Below, one piece after another: positions 1 to 12,446 of a stretch of 64,000 bases of DNA. The stretch is from Cercophora sp. LCS_1 (lineage: Eukaryota; Ascomycota; Sordariomycetes; Sordariales; Lasiosphaeriaceae), in contig JAPZLL010000037.1 in the NCBI GenBank assembly GCA_036250225.1, positions 62,001-126,000 of the forward strand, read 5' to 3'. The translations under genes were made by a program, and so were the position numbers. Under the pieces are notes generated by a model. That model saw only the letters and a list, made by a program, of their open reading frames with translations, did no database searches and was not told the DNA's origin. How positions within the stretch are numbered: the first letter of the stretch is position 1; the number at the start of each line of letters is the position of its first letter.

Positions 1-275
1 GATCCCTTGGAGCCCCCGCCTTGATTGGAGAGAAGTGGTGACTCAAGGAAACTGCCGCCAAAATTTGTAGCGAACCATCCATCCACCCAAGACGTCACAG
101 GGAATTGGCCTGGGTCCACCACAGGAAAAGTCAGACGGAAAAGTCTGGTGCCAGACAGACTGGGAGCGCGCATGGATGTGAAGACAACCCACCCCACGCT
201 CCGCAGTCCAAAATCGAACTTCAATCAGATCAATTGTTTCAACTTCCTGCTGCCCCCACCAGGCTATGTCCTTGT
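1..275. other. 3' flank of the acyl-CoA synthetase gene
   Basis: No gene is supported here. Open frames on both strands run through it but start and stop without splice signals or recognisable protein sequence. It is probably the 3' untranslated region of the minus-strand gene that ends at 276. Confidence 0.5.
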
Positions 276-2323
276 TTACAACTTTGCCTTGCCCACATGC
301 AAATCATCCCAATCCTGGCGGGTGAATGGGATGTACGTGACCCCCTTCCCATGGCTCTCAATCCAGAAAACCTTGTCTTCAGGCTTGACCTTTTCGGGAT
401 CGATGCCCTCCTTCTTCAACGGAACCTTATTTTGCTTATTGTTGTGGGTTGCCGAGGGTTCTTTGACATGTCGCAAGAACAAAGGGACTGCATATCTCGG
501 GAGGTGGGCTCGAGCATGTCTGCAAGGGGTAAAGTTAGCGTATTGTTTACTCATAGCATAGAGCCACGTACCGAAGGAAATCTTGATGATCAAAAGTCTT
601 CTTGAGCGCAGGGTCGATGTAGATCGCTGCGGCCCCCGCTTTACCGTCGTGTCCGGGGACCTGAACGCCGTAGACATTGGCATCCAGGATACCTGGGTAC
701 TTGCCAAGGACTTCAGAGACTTCGGCAGTTGAAACATTTTCGCCCTTCCAGCGAAACGTGTCGCCCAGTCTGCGTCGTCCACTAGTTAGCGCAAGAGTTG
801 CGGTGTAGGCAGCCAACGTACCTGTCCAAGAAGAACCACCGCCCCTCACTGTCCCTTCTCAGCGCATCGCCTGTCCGGTAGTAGGAGTCCCCCTTTTCGA
901 AGACGTCATGTATAAACTTGCCCTCTGACGCCTTGGCATCCTTCCAGTAGCCGGGAAAGGATCTCTCGAACGGCACTCGCACAAGGATCTCTCCTCCAAC
1001 CTCGTACGGCATTCGATAGCCGAAACCTGTGTCAGGGTCGCGAGCGATGTCACCGGTCTCGGGGTCGACGGCCACAGGGACATAGTACTTGTGATACTTC
1101 CACCGCTGCAAGAACCCGTGGTGTCCAACCGCATGGGCCGTATAATCGTTGTAACTCTCGTTGTCCAGGGCGAGCATGCCTTCGGTGCTGTTGAAAAACT
1201 CAAAGACCCTCTCGATGCCGAAGCGCTCCCGGAAACGGCCCCACACGTCAGGTCGCAGTCCATTGCCGTAGATCGAGTGCACGCTATGCTGACGGTCCAG
1301 CGGTGAGGGCGGCGCCGCCAGGAGATACCGCAGCGTTTCGCCGACGTAGACAAACCAGGTCGCCTTCGAGTCCCGGACATCCTGCCAAAAGCCGGACACA
1401 CTGAACTTGGGTGAGATGCAGATGGTGTGTCCACAGAGCAGTTGCGCCATCACATTGATGCCCCCAGTGCCATGGTAGTAGGGCATGCAGACGTAGTATC
1501 GCGGATTTGGCTCCTGCACCGGGTTGGTGCCTGCGATAGTTCCATATCCATGTCCAAATGCCGCGATGATGGGCAGTTGACACCCTTTCGGCATACCCGT
1601 TGTCCCGCTCGTGTAAAAGAGGCCCATTGGATCGTTTGCCTTTAGCCCCAGTCTGTGTTCGTCTGCTGGTCGGGCCGATGGCGATGCGTAAATTTCGGGT
1701 TTCGCGTCGCTGAGTCTAACAAACTTGATCGGCGCCTTTGCAATTCGGTCCATCTCCGGTCGGACCTCTGCCATCCGTCCCATTGCCGCGTCGTCGCCGT
1801 CCATCAGCACCAATTTCGCCTCGCTGAGCTTCAGACAGTGTATCAACGCTCTCCCCGTCAGATGGTAATTGATCATGGCCGGTGCCGCCCCGATTGCCCA
1901 CAACCCGATCCATGCGAACACGAAATCGGGAGAGTTGAGCATGAAGAATGCCACGAGGTCGCCCCTCCGCACGCCCTGCGACAGGTACCAATTGGCGTAT
2001 TGGTGCGCCCGTGTCATCGTCTCGGCCCAGCTGTAGCAGCCTGCGCGCGACCAAATGGCTTCCTTGTCAGGATGGGCTGCCGCTCGCTCCTCGAGGAAGT
2101 AGTACATGGATGTTCGGCCTGTCTTTTCGGCACGCTGCCATTGCCGGCGGATGAAGCGACGACCAATAATCCAGCGAAGATCTTTGCCGAGATGGAGCTT
2201 CGCGTCGAGGTACATGGTCGTGAGCGCCGTGGTCGCGGCCGCGGCCGCGGCGGGGAGGACTGCGATGCATGTCAGAGGATGAGCGAAGAGGTCCTACGAG
2301 AAGAGACGCATACCTAGCTCCAT
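276..2323 (-). CDS. Very-long-chain acyl-CoA synthetase / fatty acid transport protein (FATP/Fat1 type)
   Basis: Four exons on the minus strand: 2323-2314, 2259-822, 769-572 and 519-276, giving about 629 aa. All three introns (52-54 bases) have GT/AG ends and keep phase. The N-terminus is short and Ala-rich, as in membrane-associated FATPs. The AMP-binding core has the P-loop-like YTSGTTGMPKG, and the FATP signature continues YRTGD...FFLDRLGDTFRWKGENVST across the second intron. Length matches yeast Fat1 (about 670 aa). The family activates very-long-chain fatty acids to CoA thioesters for beta-oxidation and assists uptake. The protein ends in AKL, a type-1 peroxisomal targeting signal, so I infer a peroxisomal location. 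The start was chosen because the 10-base first exon joins in phase to the long second exon; a start at 2215 is the alternative. Confidence 0.9.
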
Positions 2324-3358
2324 GATGGCGTCGTTGGTATGTTTGGTGAAAACTTGATTTCAATGACGACGAGTGGCGGCGCCGGGGAATCGGTCGACGT
2401 TGGGGAAGCCGGCGTTAGAACAAGTTCCAGGGGATGCCCTTCTTATCTTCCCCGCATCGTTCCCGCGGATGCATGGCGGTTGATGCTTGTCATTTTGCCG
2501 GTTGGGAAGGAGCGAGCAAGGTGCAACCCCTTGTCCCGTCTCCCCGCTTCATCCTGAACCAGACACGTCGGCAGATGGTTACGACTGTAATTGACGGCTA
2601 TTGGTTACCGCTGCTCGGGCGTCCAGGGGTTGTCCCTTTTTGCTGGCTGGTGGTCGAGAGCGGGCGACAACAGTGGTGAAGATTGCAACGTCGATGACTA
2701 AAACTTGTGGATGGAGTCGAAGCAAGCATACCCTCCGGGATCGCGATGCGAGGCGTAGACCTTGTCTGTTTGCCGCAATGGAGGATAAGAAAAAATCGCA
2801 AAAGTGTAGCGCCAAACAATAAACCCAACTGAAAGGACCTAAATTCGATGGGATCGCACTGCAACAGGGATCGAGCTCCGACGCCTACCGCCGCCGTTTC
2901 GGGGCAGGACTACAATGCTGCAGATCTTGTCATAACCCTCCTGTAGCATCGGGGGTGCTCGCCGCGCCATCCAGTCGGAGCTGTCTTGTGCTTTGGTTAC
3001 AGAGGGGTGCCGTTACATACCCCGCCGCTTGGGGGCTTGCAAGCACCGGAAGCCAGGCAGGGCTGACGTCAGCGCATGGACGCCACAGAGGAGACACGAT
3101 CCTGCCGGCATATCTCAGCAACCTAGGAAGAAGGGCATGTGGTTTGTTGACTACCCCCTAACTCTCTAGGCTCGTAAATCCCACGCGGTGGCGGTCACAT
3201 CTTCCGTGCAGCCAGCCTTCCGACGGGCGCACTGCAGGACCAGGGTGGGGGGTCATGCGCTGAGTGCAGCCCGACTTCAGCTGCCCAGACCGGATTGGGC
3301 GTCCCACCTTCGCTTCTTGCTTGTGATCGACGACCACTTGTGCCGCCCAACGACAACC
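2324..3358. other. Divergent intergenic region
   Basis: About 1 kb between two divergent genes, so it should carry both promoters. Open frames are short and none resembles a known protein. I see no tRNA, repeat or clear regulatory motif. Confidence 0.5.
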
Positions 3359-6300
3359 ATGGCCACCAGCGATTATGGCGAATTTTGCTACAGGATATAC
3401 GAGCAGATTTACCTGCGCCTCCAGAACAAGGACGTCGAGAGGCGTCGCTTTGTCGCCAAGGGCACTGCCAAAAAGGTGCTGGATCGCGACAACTTGCGCT
3501 CTTTCTTCCAAAGCCTTAGCCCCGCCGGCGAGACTGCGAACAGCCACTTTGGCGTTCCCGAAGACGAGCTGATCAAGAGAGTCCGCGACCGTAACTTGCT
3601 CGACTTCCTCGCTGTTCTGATCTTCGCCAATTGCCCGATCGAGACAGCACGCGCCTTTACCAAGCGGCTCGTTGCCCACAATGACTGGCCGGTCGAGAGG
3701 AATGGAAGGAAGGTTGGTCAGCTCCCAGCTAGCCGCGAGGAGCTGATCGAATTGTTCGGTGTTGTTGCAGCCGACATGTTCATCTCAAAGCAAGCGTGCT
3801 TTTGCGCCGTTGTCATACGCAAGCGCGAGGAAGTTAGAATCGCGAATCTTGAGAGTCAACGTCTCCCCTACTTGGAAGAGACGCCACTTGGCAGTGGCTC
3901 GTTTGGGAGCGTTTACAAAGTCAAGATTGCCAAGGAGCATTTCTTCGACCCGCAGACTCAGCTCGGCAACCCCGAGCCCCTTGAGCTCGCGCGCAAGGAC
4001 TACCTCATCAGCAGCCAATTCCCAGCAAGAGGCGAGCGGGAGATTATGGAGAAGATTCTGACCAGTTCGGGGGTTTCATGCAACAACATCCTAGAGAATT
4101 GGGGTAGTCTCGAGATCGGACCAACAACCTACAGCTTGTTCATGCCGTGGGCCATGTTCGACTTGAGACAATACATGATGCGACACCACTCAACGGCCCC
4201 GAAGAGGATTACAGACAAGGCGAAGATTATTGAGGCAGCGGAAGGTCTGGCAGGCGGTCTCAACTTCCTGCACACCGAGCTGCAAACAGCCGAGCGAGAT
4301 CAACTGGTGTGCTACCACATGGACCTAAAGCCCAGCAACATCCTGATCTTCCGAGAGCAAAGGCACGGCGAAGAGTTCTACGTGTGGAAGCTCAGCGACT
4401 TTGGTATGGCACGCGTCAAGCTTCGTAAGAGGGACCAAGATGTGGAGCGAGAAAGGGATTTCAACAGTTGGTTCCTTCGACGCCAGGTCAGGCCGCCAGA
4501 CCCGTCGGCAACGATCAACCGCCGCGGCGAAGGAACGTATCTAGCACCAGAGTCAATCTCGTCAGCGAAGAGTATGGGCACTGGAAGTGATGTTTGGTCA
4601 CTGGGGTGCGTTCTCAGTGTTGTGTTCGCGTATCTCGAAGATGGCTGGGATGGCGTCGAAGGATACCAAACAGCGAGATTGAACAACCCAAAATCGGATG
4701 GATACGACCGGTTCTTCCTGCGCGGAAAGGGGTTTCTTCCATCAAAGGCACACCCGGAGATTCACCGATGGCACACCCAGCTTATCGACGAGGCCTCCCA
4801 GCGCAGTGAGATCGAAGGAAAGGCCGTGGAGTCAATGTTACGATATCTCGAGGATCATGTCTTTCAGATGGATCAGACCAAGCGCAAAAGCGCCAAGGAG
4901 GTCAAAGACATGCTTTTGACAACCTTCAGACGCTTCAAGACGCTGGGAGATATGGAGATGGGAAACTACCCCCTCGAGAAACATCTTCAGCCGCCAGGAA
5001 AGTTTTCCTGGAAGGGTCTCATTCCAATGCGGTGAGCATATCTAGTATCTTGTGTTGGTCATGTGGCTAACTAGGGTTACCTTGCTTTAGCCCAAGATCA
5101 CCGTCAAATGGACAAATTGATAGTTGGTCCTTGTCGCCGTCGGAAGACTTCAAAGGCTGTGACATCTCACCAGACGCATCACTTGTTGCATACTGGACTG
5201 ACGTCAAGATTTTACTCTATACAAGTCAGTCATTGTCACCACGACAAGCCAACGCCGTCGCGCCAGTGGCATCACGAAAGATTGAAGAGACAGGCTGCAT
5301 CTGGAAGACCGTAGTTGTCACACAAAAGTATCTCATCGCTTCCACCACCGGACCGAGCTTCAGCGTCAGTCAAACTTATTCTCTGACACATCCGCGCGTC
5401 TTTCAGCTGACGATCCCTCAGTGTTTTATCTTTGACCTCCATCGCGGAGAAGCCGTAGAAGTCACCTTGGATCACTGGTATCGGTTGACTCTTCCATTGC
5501 CAGAGATTAGCCTCCTCGCACTATCTACGGACCGCAAGACCCTTGCCTGCGTTTTGAGGCACAAAGACGACGAGCGAAGGCCCGCTTCATTCTTCACAGC
5601 ATCCATTGAGAGGCTTATTGAGTACGCCAAACGACCGTATGCATTGCACCAGTGTAATAAATCCCCGGAAACTCCGACTAACCTCTCATAGTAAAAGTTC
5701 GTCAACCGATGGGACTACAGGCCAAGTTGGCGATCCAAGCTACGCTACGCTTTGGGAGATCCGAAAACTCTCCTGGCCTGCATCAGCAATCAGTCATCTC
5801 GCGCTAGCTGCAAAGCATGAGGCATATCTGGTCATACAGCCTGAGTTGACAGTCCGGACCAGCGAGCACAAGATCACTGTTGTGCGTATCTGTCTGGTCA
5901 CCAAGTCATTAGTGCCTGTCATCATCGAGTCAAAGGTGAGATGCGCCCCAGCACTGGAACGTTCAGCGCTGACTCAAGCAGGGGTTTGACATGAGCAGCA
6001 CCGCTGGCCTTTTCACCACATTTGCGCCGCTCCGATGCGAGTCTGCTACATGCGCCATCGTGACGCGAGAGAAGCAACTGCACGTCCAAAGCCTTGTGGG
6101 AGACGAACCAACTCCAGGCATTCACAAAGATATCAAGCACCACCGAGTAGTAAAGTTGCTCATCGATGCCGACGACGGAATCTTCGCTCTTGGAACAGCC
6201 GTGGCCCACCACCGGATGCAGCTCATGGAGTTGGCCGTTGCCGGATCACCAGTCGGCGCAAGAGAAGTGTCAGTCCGCGAGATTGCTCACATCCCAGGGC

Positions 6301-6437
6301 TGGCTCATCATGACGACTTTACACAGTGTATATCGAGAGAAGGCGATGAGAAGTACGTCTTGATTGCGGCCCTCGTAGGGCCAAACCGCCGAGCGATATA
6401 CAGAATCCAGCTGGAGCCAGAGAGGATGACTCAATAG
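3359..6437 (+). CDS. Protein kinase with C-terminal beta-propeller-like region
   Basis: Five exons: 3359-5031, 5091-5364, 5422-5636, 5692-5935 and 5982-6437, about 953 aa; all joints are in phase. The 57-base second intron is a multiple of three without a stop, so it could be retained. Residues 1-170 are an unrecognised N-terminal region. The kinase domain (about 180-530) shows the glycine loop GSGSFG, a lysine in LARKD, the catalytic loop HMDLKPSNIL (Met replaces the Arg of HRD, so a non-RD kinase), DFG and an APE-type motif (LAPES). All catalytic residues are present, so it should be active. The last 400 residues contain blade-like segments (CDISPDASLVAYWTD) suggesting a WD-like propeller, a weaker inference. 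The open frame extends upstream to 3188, but the ATG at 3359 sits in good context. Substrate is unknown. Confidence 0.8.
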
Positions 6438-6455
6438 TACAGCACACAAAAGCCC

Positions 6456-8806
6456 TCATACCTCCGAGCTTTCCAGTTTGATGGCCGCCTCTTTTGGGTT
6501 GGAGGTCAGCCGCCTCGCCAAGGTCTTTTTCCAGTCCTGGCTTGCTCGAACCTTGGGCGCAAGTCTCCTGAACACGGCGCCATCACGATGCAGCAGCCAG
6601 TAGTAAAAAAGGAAGGTCACCGCCGTGAGGATGACTGATGACACAACGTATATCCAGACCATACCAGTCCCAACCATGGTGCCGCCTTCTTCGTCAAAGT
6701 CGAAGAAGTTCATTCCAAAGAACGACTGTCTTGTTAGCGAAATGCATGAACAGACAACCGAGATGCTTACCGCGACAAAGGATGCAGGTAAATACAGCAA
6801 TGTCAGTGTGGTGATGAAGACGGCTGACTTGTTCAGCTGCAACATATTCCCATTTTGCTCCTTGGCCACCACCTGGTCTCGGAACGAAAGGGTGTCCGAC
6901 AGCAGACGCGCTGTGGTTTGTGTTCTCTGGCGCAAATATGTCGCAGTTTGCGAGTATCCCTTGGATCTCCTGAGGTGGTTCTTCAGTTCCAGCGTCCCCG
7001 GATGGGTTGCCGCCACCTCCGACATCATGCCAAGGAGGGAGCACAGCTCAGAGAGCGTCTCAGACGCGGCTTGAAGCATTGTAGGGACTTGGAGAAACCG
7101 AGTTTTCAGACCAACAAGCGCACTGAGGTTGTTGTACCCGAGGCGTAACGGCTCATCGATGAAAGTCGCAAAGGTGGTGTTCGCGATGGGCAGAAACTGG
7201 CGCTCCTGGTCGCCGATGTACGTCCTCCAGCCAGGGAAATACACCGAGAACAACACCCGATGAAGCCAAAACGGTTCAGACTCGGGGCGCTGGCCGGACT
7301 TCAGCCATTCGAGCGCCATCTGGTGCGCCTTCGACTTTGGGGTTGGGCTGAACAGAACATATGTGGATTGGCCGGTTTTTCCGTTGTAACGATGCCAGAC
7401 ACCGCTTTGTCGGATCACCCACTCATCTTCGTCCGGCTTGTACTCTGGGTACTTGATGGTGTATGAGATTTCTATCGACTGGTCAGTCGGAGCAACGACA
7501 GCACAACGACGGCCGTACCGATCACGTTTTCCCTGCGCGTCTCGGTGAACGGTATGCACAGAACCTCTTCGACGGCGATACTACGCGAGTAAAAGCATGA
7601 GGGAACATCCCAGAAGGATGGGTCAATGTCATGGCTCGAGACAACAAGGTCCATCATCGCCTTGGTGATCTGAAGTGGTTGCCACGAATTGCGCTGGCAC
7701 ACCGAACTGCACAAGGTTAGCGACAACAGCCCCCCAACACCAGAAGACCACCGACATGAACCGACAGCTGAAGCCACTCGCATCATTCTGGATGTGCTGG
7801 GCGAGCTCAGGCAGATTCGAGAATTGGAGCTGACGGAGCTGAGCTTGGCCCTGCTGCCCCTGGGACTGGGGCTGGGCACTGGCGGAGGGAACCTCAATCC
7901 ATTGCACTGGTTCTGTCACTCGATTGACAAAGCAGTTCTCGAGCGACGCCATGAAGGGTATGCAAACCGGCGCGACGGCCTTACAATGCGTATTACAGAG
8001 CTAAAGGAAGCGAATGCGAAGATGGCGGTGATAATACAGTCTTAAGCAAAAGTTGAAATTCCGAGCCACCGACGCGACGCTCCCGAATCGCCAAGGCACA
8101 TTCCCTCCGCCCTCCGGTGTCCCACTGCCCCGCCCCCTGATCCTGCTGCGCCCCTCCTCGGCGCGACCGAGGAGCGCCGCACACCTTGCACGTGGCGAGC
8201 AGAGAATGCCCTGTCGCACTATGTTGTTCGAGCCGTCCTGTGGTCTGTCAGCAAGTGCGAAATCGGGCTGCCATTCGGCCGAGTGCTTCTTACTCAAACT
8301 CATGCTGGCGATGGTTAGCGACGGTCAACAACGGCACGCAGGCGAGCCTGGTGGGCCAACAGGCGGGACCAACTTACGTCTTCGACCTTTCGCGGAGCCG
8401 TAAAAACCCACTGGTCTTCCTTTTGCTGCACGCCATTTGAATCAGCACGATGCAAGGCGGCGGCGTCTTGGCACGATCGATCGTCCGAAGGGCGCGTGCA
8501 TGGCAGACAACATACCTTGATGTCGAAATCCCTCTGGCCGGTCTCAGAGAATAAAGATTCGAGCAGTTCCTGCAGGCTCTCGCGCTTCAAGTAGCGACGT
8601 GTGACATTTTGCTTCACCGCGGGGTTTGGCGGTTTGGGCGTCGCTTCATCCTTATCGGCCGATGTGTCGCCCTTGGTCGTCCTGGTCCCCTGCGAGGTCA
8701 TGGTGGACATGGTGTTGGTCCGGGAACTCGGGCTGCTGGTGTCATTGCACAATGTGCCGTCCGGAGAGCGCTTGCGATGGAGGATGCGGAGGAACGAAAA
8801 TCGCAT
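6456..8806 (-). CDS. CorA-like metal-ion (Mg2+) transporter, fungal type
   Basis: Supported 3' exons: 7952-7756, 7706-7519, 7471-6771 and 6725-6456, all in phase. Removing the 45-base intron 6726-6770 restores LPASFVASFFGMNFF, where GMN is the CorA selectivity motif right after the first pore helix. A second helix (WIYVVSSVILTAVTFLFYYW) and a basic cytoplasmic tail follow. The region before the helices is long and helical, as expected for the cytoplasmic funnel. From the ATG at 7952 the protein is about 451 aa. Open, phase-compatible exons further upstream (8806-8560, about 8468-8412 and part of 8297-8000) probably add an N-terminal domain, but I could not fix the junction between about 8000 and 8200, so the true start is uncertain. 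Membrane location is inferred from the helices. Confidence 0.7.
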
Positions 8807-9278
8807 GGGCACATTCGGTTTCTAGGTATGGCGATGGGTAAATGGATCGTGCTTGCAACAGCATATGTACGCGGTTTTACTCGCTCCCTGGAGGCTCTGC
8901 TGTGACGTGGACCGGGGAGAGAGAAAGAGGGAGGCATCCTGTCACCTGACTAGGCACCGCTGGCACCGTCCGGTGAGGACTTTGGGAGCGTCAGGACGGG
9001 CAGGTCCTGGGTTGGGGCACTGCTGCTGGGAACGCGCCAAGCCAATGGATGGTACCGCACCCCCGCGCTACGCTCGGTTTCGCCGTGGGGATTGGTCGTT
9101 CAGGCTGCTTGAGCGACGCATGTCACCCAAACGAGACCTTGTTGCGCCCGAAAAAGGAGGTCAATGCCCGCAGAGTGAGCCGCGCACCCGGCACCCATCG
9201 TCCCATGTGCTTGGTGAGGCTGATGTTGCTCGACCGTTTGCGACTTCGACGCTTCATCCTCGCCATGTCAACATCGCC
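8807..9278. other. Divergent promoter region (CorA-like gene / permease)
   Basis: Roughly 470 bases between two divergent genes. Open frames run into the permease first exon from upstream but show no coding character before the ATG at 9279. No clear motif was recognised. Confidence 0.4.
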
Positions 9279-12010
9279 ATGTCTCACGAACTCCCGGATT
9301 GGTACCCTGATTGGGCGGCGCGGCCTGTCTCCGCCTCGGCTTCCCCGCCGCGAAATGACGCGCCGACCGATGCCCCGCTATCGCCGCAGGCGCGGGCTCC
9401 ACTCCCGATGCCTTCCGGGTTGGCGCCCGGGTCAGCCACCGAGCATACCAGGACGAGGAGCATGAGTGGGAGTCGTAGCAAGGAGACGAATGACCTAAGA
9501 CCGATTACCCCACAAAACCCGTCACCTGTCCGGCCGCCTACTGATCTGCCAACGGACGGGGGATTGCTGTCGCCGGCGTCGAAGACGGTGACGAGGAGCG
9601 CCAGTCGCACGGATAGGGAGAGTGTTGAGCCCGAGGAGGAAGGGTTTATCTTCAATGAGCCGAGGCATATCATCGTTACGCCGAATCAAGATCGGTTGGT
9701 CAAGCGGGAGTTGAGGGGGATTCATCTTTTTGTGAGTCTCATTCTTCATGTCACTTGTTTCTTTCCGAAGGCGGCCTCTTGATTGGTCTGCTGTCGTTGT
9801 CTTTGCCTTGTTTCTTTCCTTCATGCTGTTACCTTTCGGCGCTTGCTCTTCGTGTATCCTTCCAACACTAGTGGTTTTCTGCCTGCTCTCCCTTGCCATA
9901 CCACCAATGCGCGCCGAATCTCTCTTCTCTTAGGTGAGCAAAACCTCAACATCAAAGCTAACCTGAAGCAGATGATCACAATCAACGCAACCCTCGGGAC
10001 AGGTCTCTACTGGCGTGGTGGACAGATTCTCGAACTCGGCGGACCGCTCGCAGTTCTCCTCGCATTTCTCATCGTTGGCATCCTTGCGTGGTCTGTCATG
10101 CAGTGTATAACGGAGATGCTATGCATTTGGCCCATTCCAGGTGCCATGTCCGTCTACGTATCCGAGTTTGTGGACGCCGAGCTTGGGATAGCTGTTGGTG
10201 TTGCGTATTGGTTCACCTATTCCGTCTCTTTTGCAGCACTCATCGCGACGACGGCAGCCGAGTTTGACTTTTGGCCGGGGGTGAGAGGTAACAAAGAGCT
10301 TGATGGAGGTATCGTTTACTTTCTCATTCCTGTGTGCTTGATCGCCATCAATGCTTTTGGGATCAAGGTGAGTGGATGCTTCCTCGTGGCCGCCGCAGGA
10401 ATGACGAGCACGACGGCTTGCTGACAGCGTTAGATTTATGGATGGATCGAAGTCTTCTTTGGTAGCGTCAAGATCACCATGCTTCTCATCATCATCGTGA
10501 CTCTTGTCGCGATTAATGTTGGTGGTGAGCTTCACTACCGTGGATGTGCGGAAGAGTGCTGACCGTTGCAGCTGGTGATGACTCGAGAGCGCACATGGGC
10601 TCCGAATGTAAGTCCACTCTCTGCCATTTTATGAAGATACTGACGAGTACAGACTGGTCAAGGGCCACCTCCTATGACGCCGCCGCTGCCAAAAACTGGG
10701 GAACCGCACTGATGTAAGCCCCTTGCCCTCTTGAGACTCACAGCACGGTGTACCTGACGACATTAGGATGTGTCTCTCCATCGCAACGTTCGCCTACGTC
10801 GGGGTCGAAATCGTTGCTGCCTCCGCTCTCGAAGCGAAGTGGCCGAAGCGACGCCAAGCAGATGACCGCATCGACTCGGACATCTCCCGCCGCTCCAACG
10901 ACACCCTCATCGGCTCCTCCGTCAAGTTCTCGTCCATCTGGATCTCCATGCTGGCCGCAGTTGCATACAGCCTTAGCGGCGTCCTCGTGTCCCTCGACAT
11001 ACCCCGCGACGACTGCCAACTCCCACGTTTGAGTTGGGTGACGGTCACAACAGAGTGCACCCAAGATGAGGGCATCGAAGCAAATACAGCATCGGCGTTT
11101 GTCATCATTGCGAAGCAATCTCTCATCCCGCACTTGGCGGACGTGTTCAATGCCTTTTTGGTCTTCACGGCGTTGACGTGTGCGAACACGAATTTGTACG
11201 TCGCCTCGAGGACGTTGTTTGGCTTGACGAGTCGGCTCGAGGGGGGCAAGGGTCAGCCGTGGATGATTCGAATCTTGGCGTGGTTCGGGAGGACAAATCG
11301 ACGAAAGGTGCCGATGCGGGCGATGGTGTTTTCGGCCGTGGCGTTTTGGTGGGTGCCGTTTTTGCAGTTGGCCGATGGGACGGGGTCTGAGACGCCTATT
11401 GGGATGGTTAGTTCTCATTTCTCCGGGGGATACGATACGGCGCTGACAGCAGCAGTTCATCGAGATTCTGGCCGAGATGGGCTCTGTGGGCGTCTTGATC
11501 GTGTGGGCATGTCAGTGCTTGGCGTTTATCCGGTACTATCACTGGTAAGGCCCGAAGTAGGATTTCTGACGAGCGTACCTATCTAACGTGATCAGCATCT
11601 ACCGGCATCGGGCCGCCATCCAGGCACAAAAGATTTCGCAAGTCCGCCGATGGGACAAGGACGACTGGAAGGACTACCCCTATCGTAGCCATGGACAACC
11701 ATTTGTCGCGTACCTTGCGCTTGCAGGATGTTTAGCGGTCATCATCGTCGCGAACGGCGCGGCCTTGTGGAACGGATTTGACGAGACGTTGATACCGCCC
11801 TTTTTGTCGTCGTATCTTATCGTGAGCGTTGCAAGCTGAGCTCTGCTGCTGACTCTGCTAACGCCGTTGCAGGTCTTCGTCTTCACCGCCATGTGGGTGC
11901 TGCTCAAGTTGTTCCGGGGCGCCAAGTGGTCGCTGGTCGATCTATCGAAATCGAACCTCGTCATCAAGAAGCTGAAGGACCTACACGATATCCGGCTTGG
12001 GGCGACATGA
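9279..12010 (+). CDS. Amino-acid permease (fungal YAT/APC type)
   Basis: Nine exons: 9279-9731, 9969-10367, 10434-10524, 10572-10607, 10653-10713, 10767-11406, 11456-11544, 11596-11821 and 11873-12010, about 710 aa; every joint keeps phase. The first about 140 residues are a Ser/Pro-rich hydrophilic tail. The first helix then begins at the family motif (INATLGTGLYWRGG, equivalent to IGGTIGTGLF), followed by hydrophobic segments throughout and a short C-tail. Typical family length is 550-600 aa; the excess is the N-terminal tail. The family performs proton-coupled amino-acid uptake at the plasma membrane; substrate cannot be read from sequence. The first intron (237 bases) is the longest; its acceptor at 9968 was chosen because it restores GIHLFQMITINA. 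Confidence 0.88.
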
Positions 12011-12446
12011 GCAAACCTGGACAAGAAATCGGCACAGAGGCAACTTTGAAGGGATCGTCCTCGACAAAGGAGGGCATCCATTTTTCGAGATCGCCCGACA
12101 ATGGTTTGAACGTCTTGAGAAGCATCCGAGGCCTTGGAGCACAACCCTACGCCCATCGCAAATGTTGCACCGATTGAATGCTGCATTGACTAAATTCTGC
12201 GTGGCAGGACTCTTTTGTCAGCGCTGTCTCGGGCAGGTTGCCAGAACAGGCATACCGTCGAACAGGCTGCACGATGGTTGGTGCGCGCTGGAGCCCGCTA
12301 AGCAACCAACATTTGCAGGGGTATGTCCCCGAACAAACAAAACCGACGTGCCAGCTCAACTACGCCATTTCTTCAGCAGAGACACCAACCGAATTCCTAA
12401 GGGCATGGAAGGATAATTGCTACGGCTTGCCAACACTTTGCGCGCA
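12011..12446. other. Intergenic region
   Basis: 436 bases between two genes on the same strand. It must hold the permease 3' end and the promoter of the 2EXR gene. No other feature seen. Confidence 0.4.
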
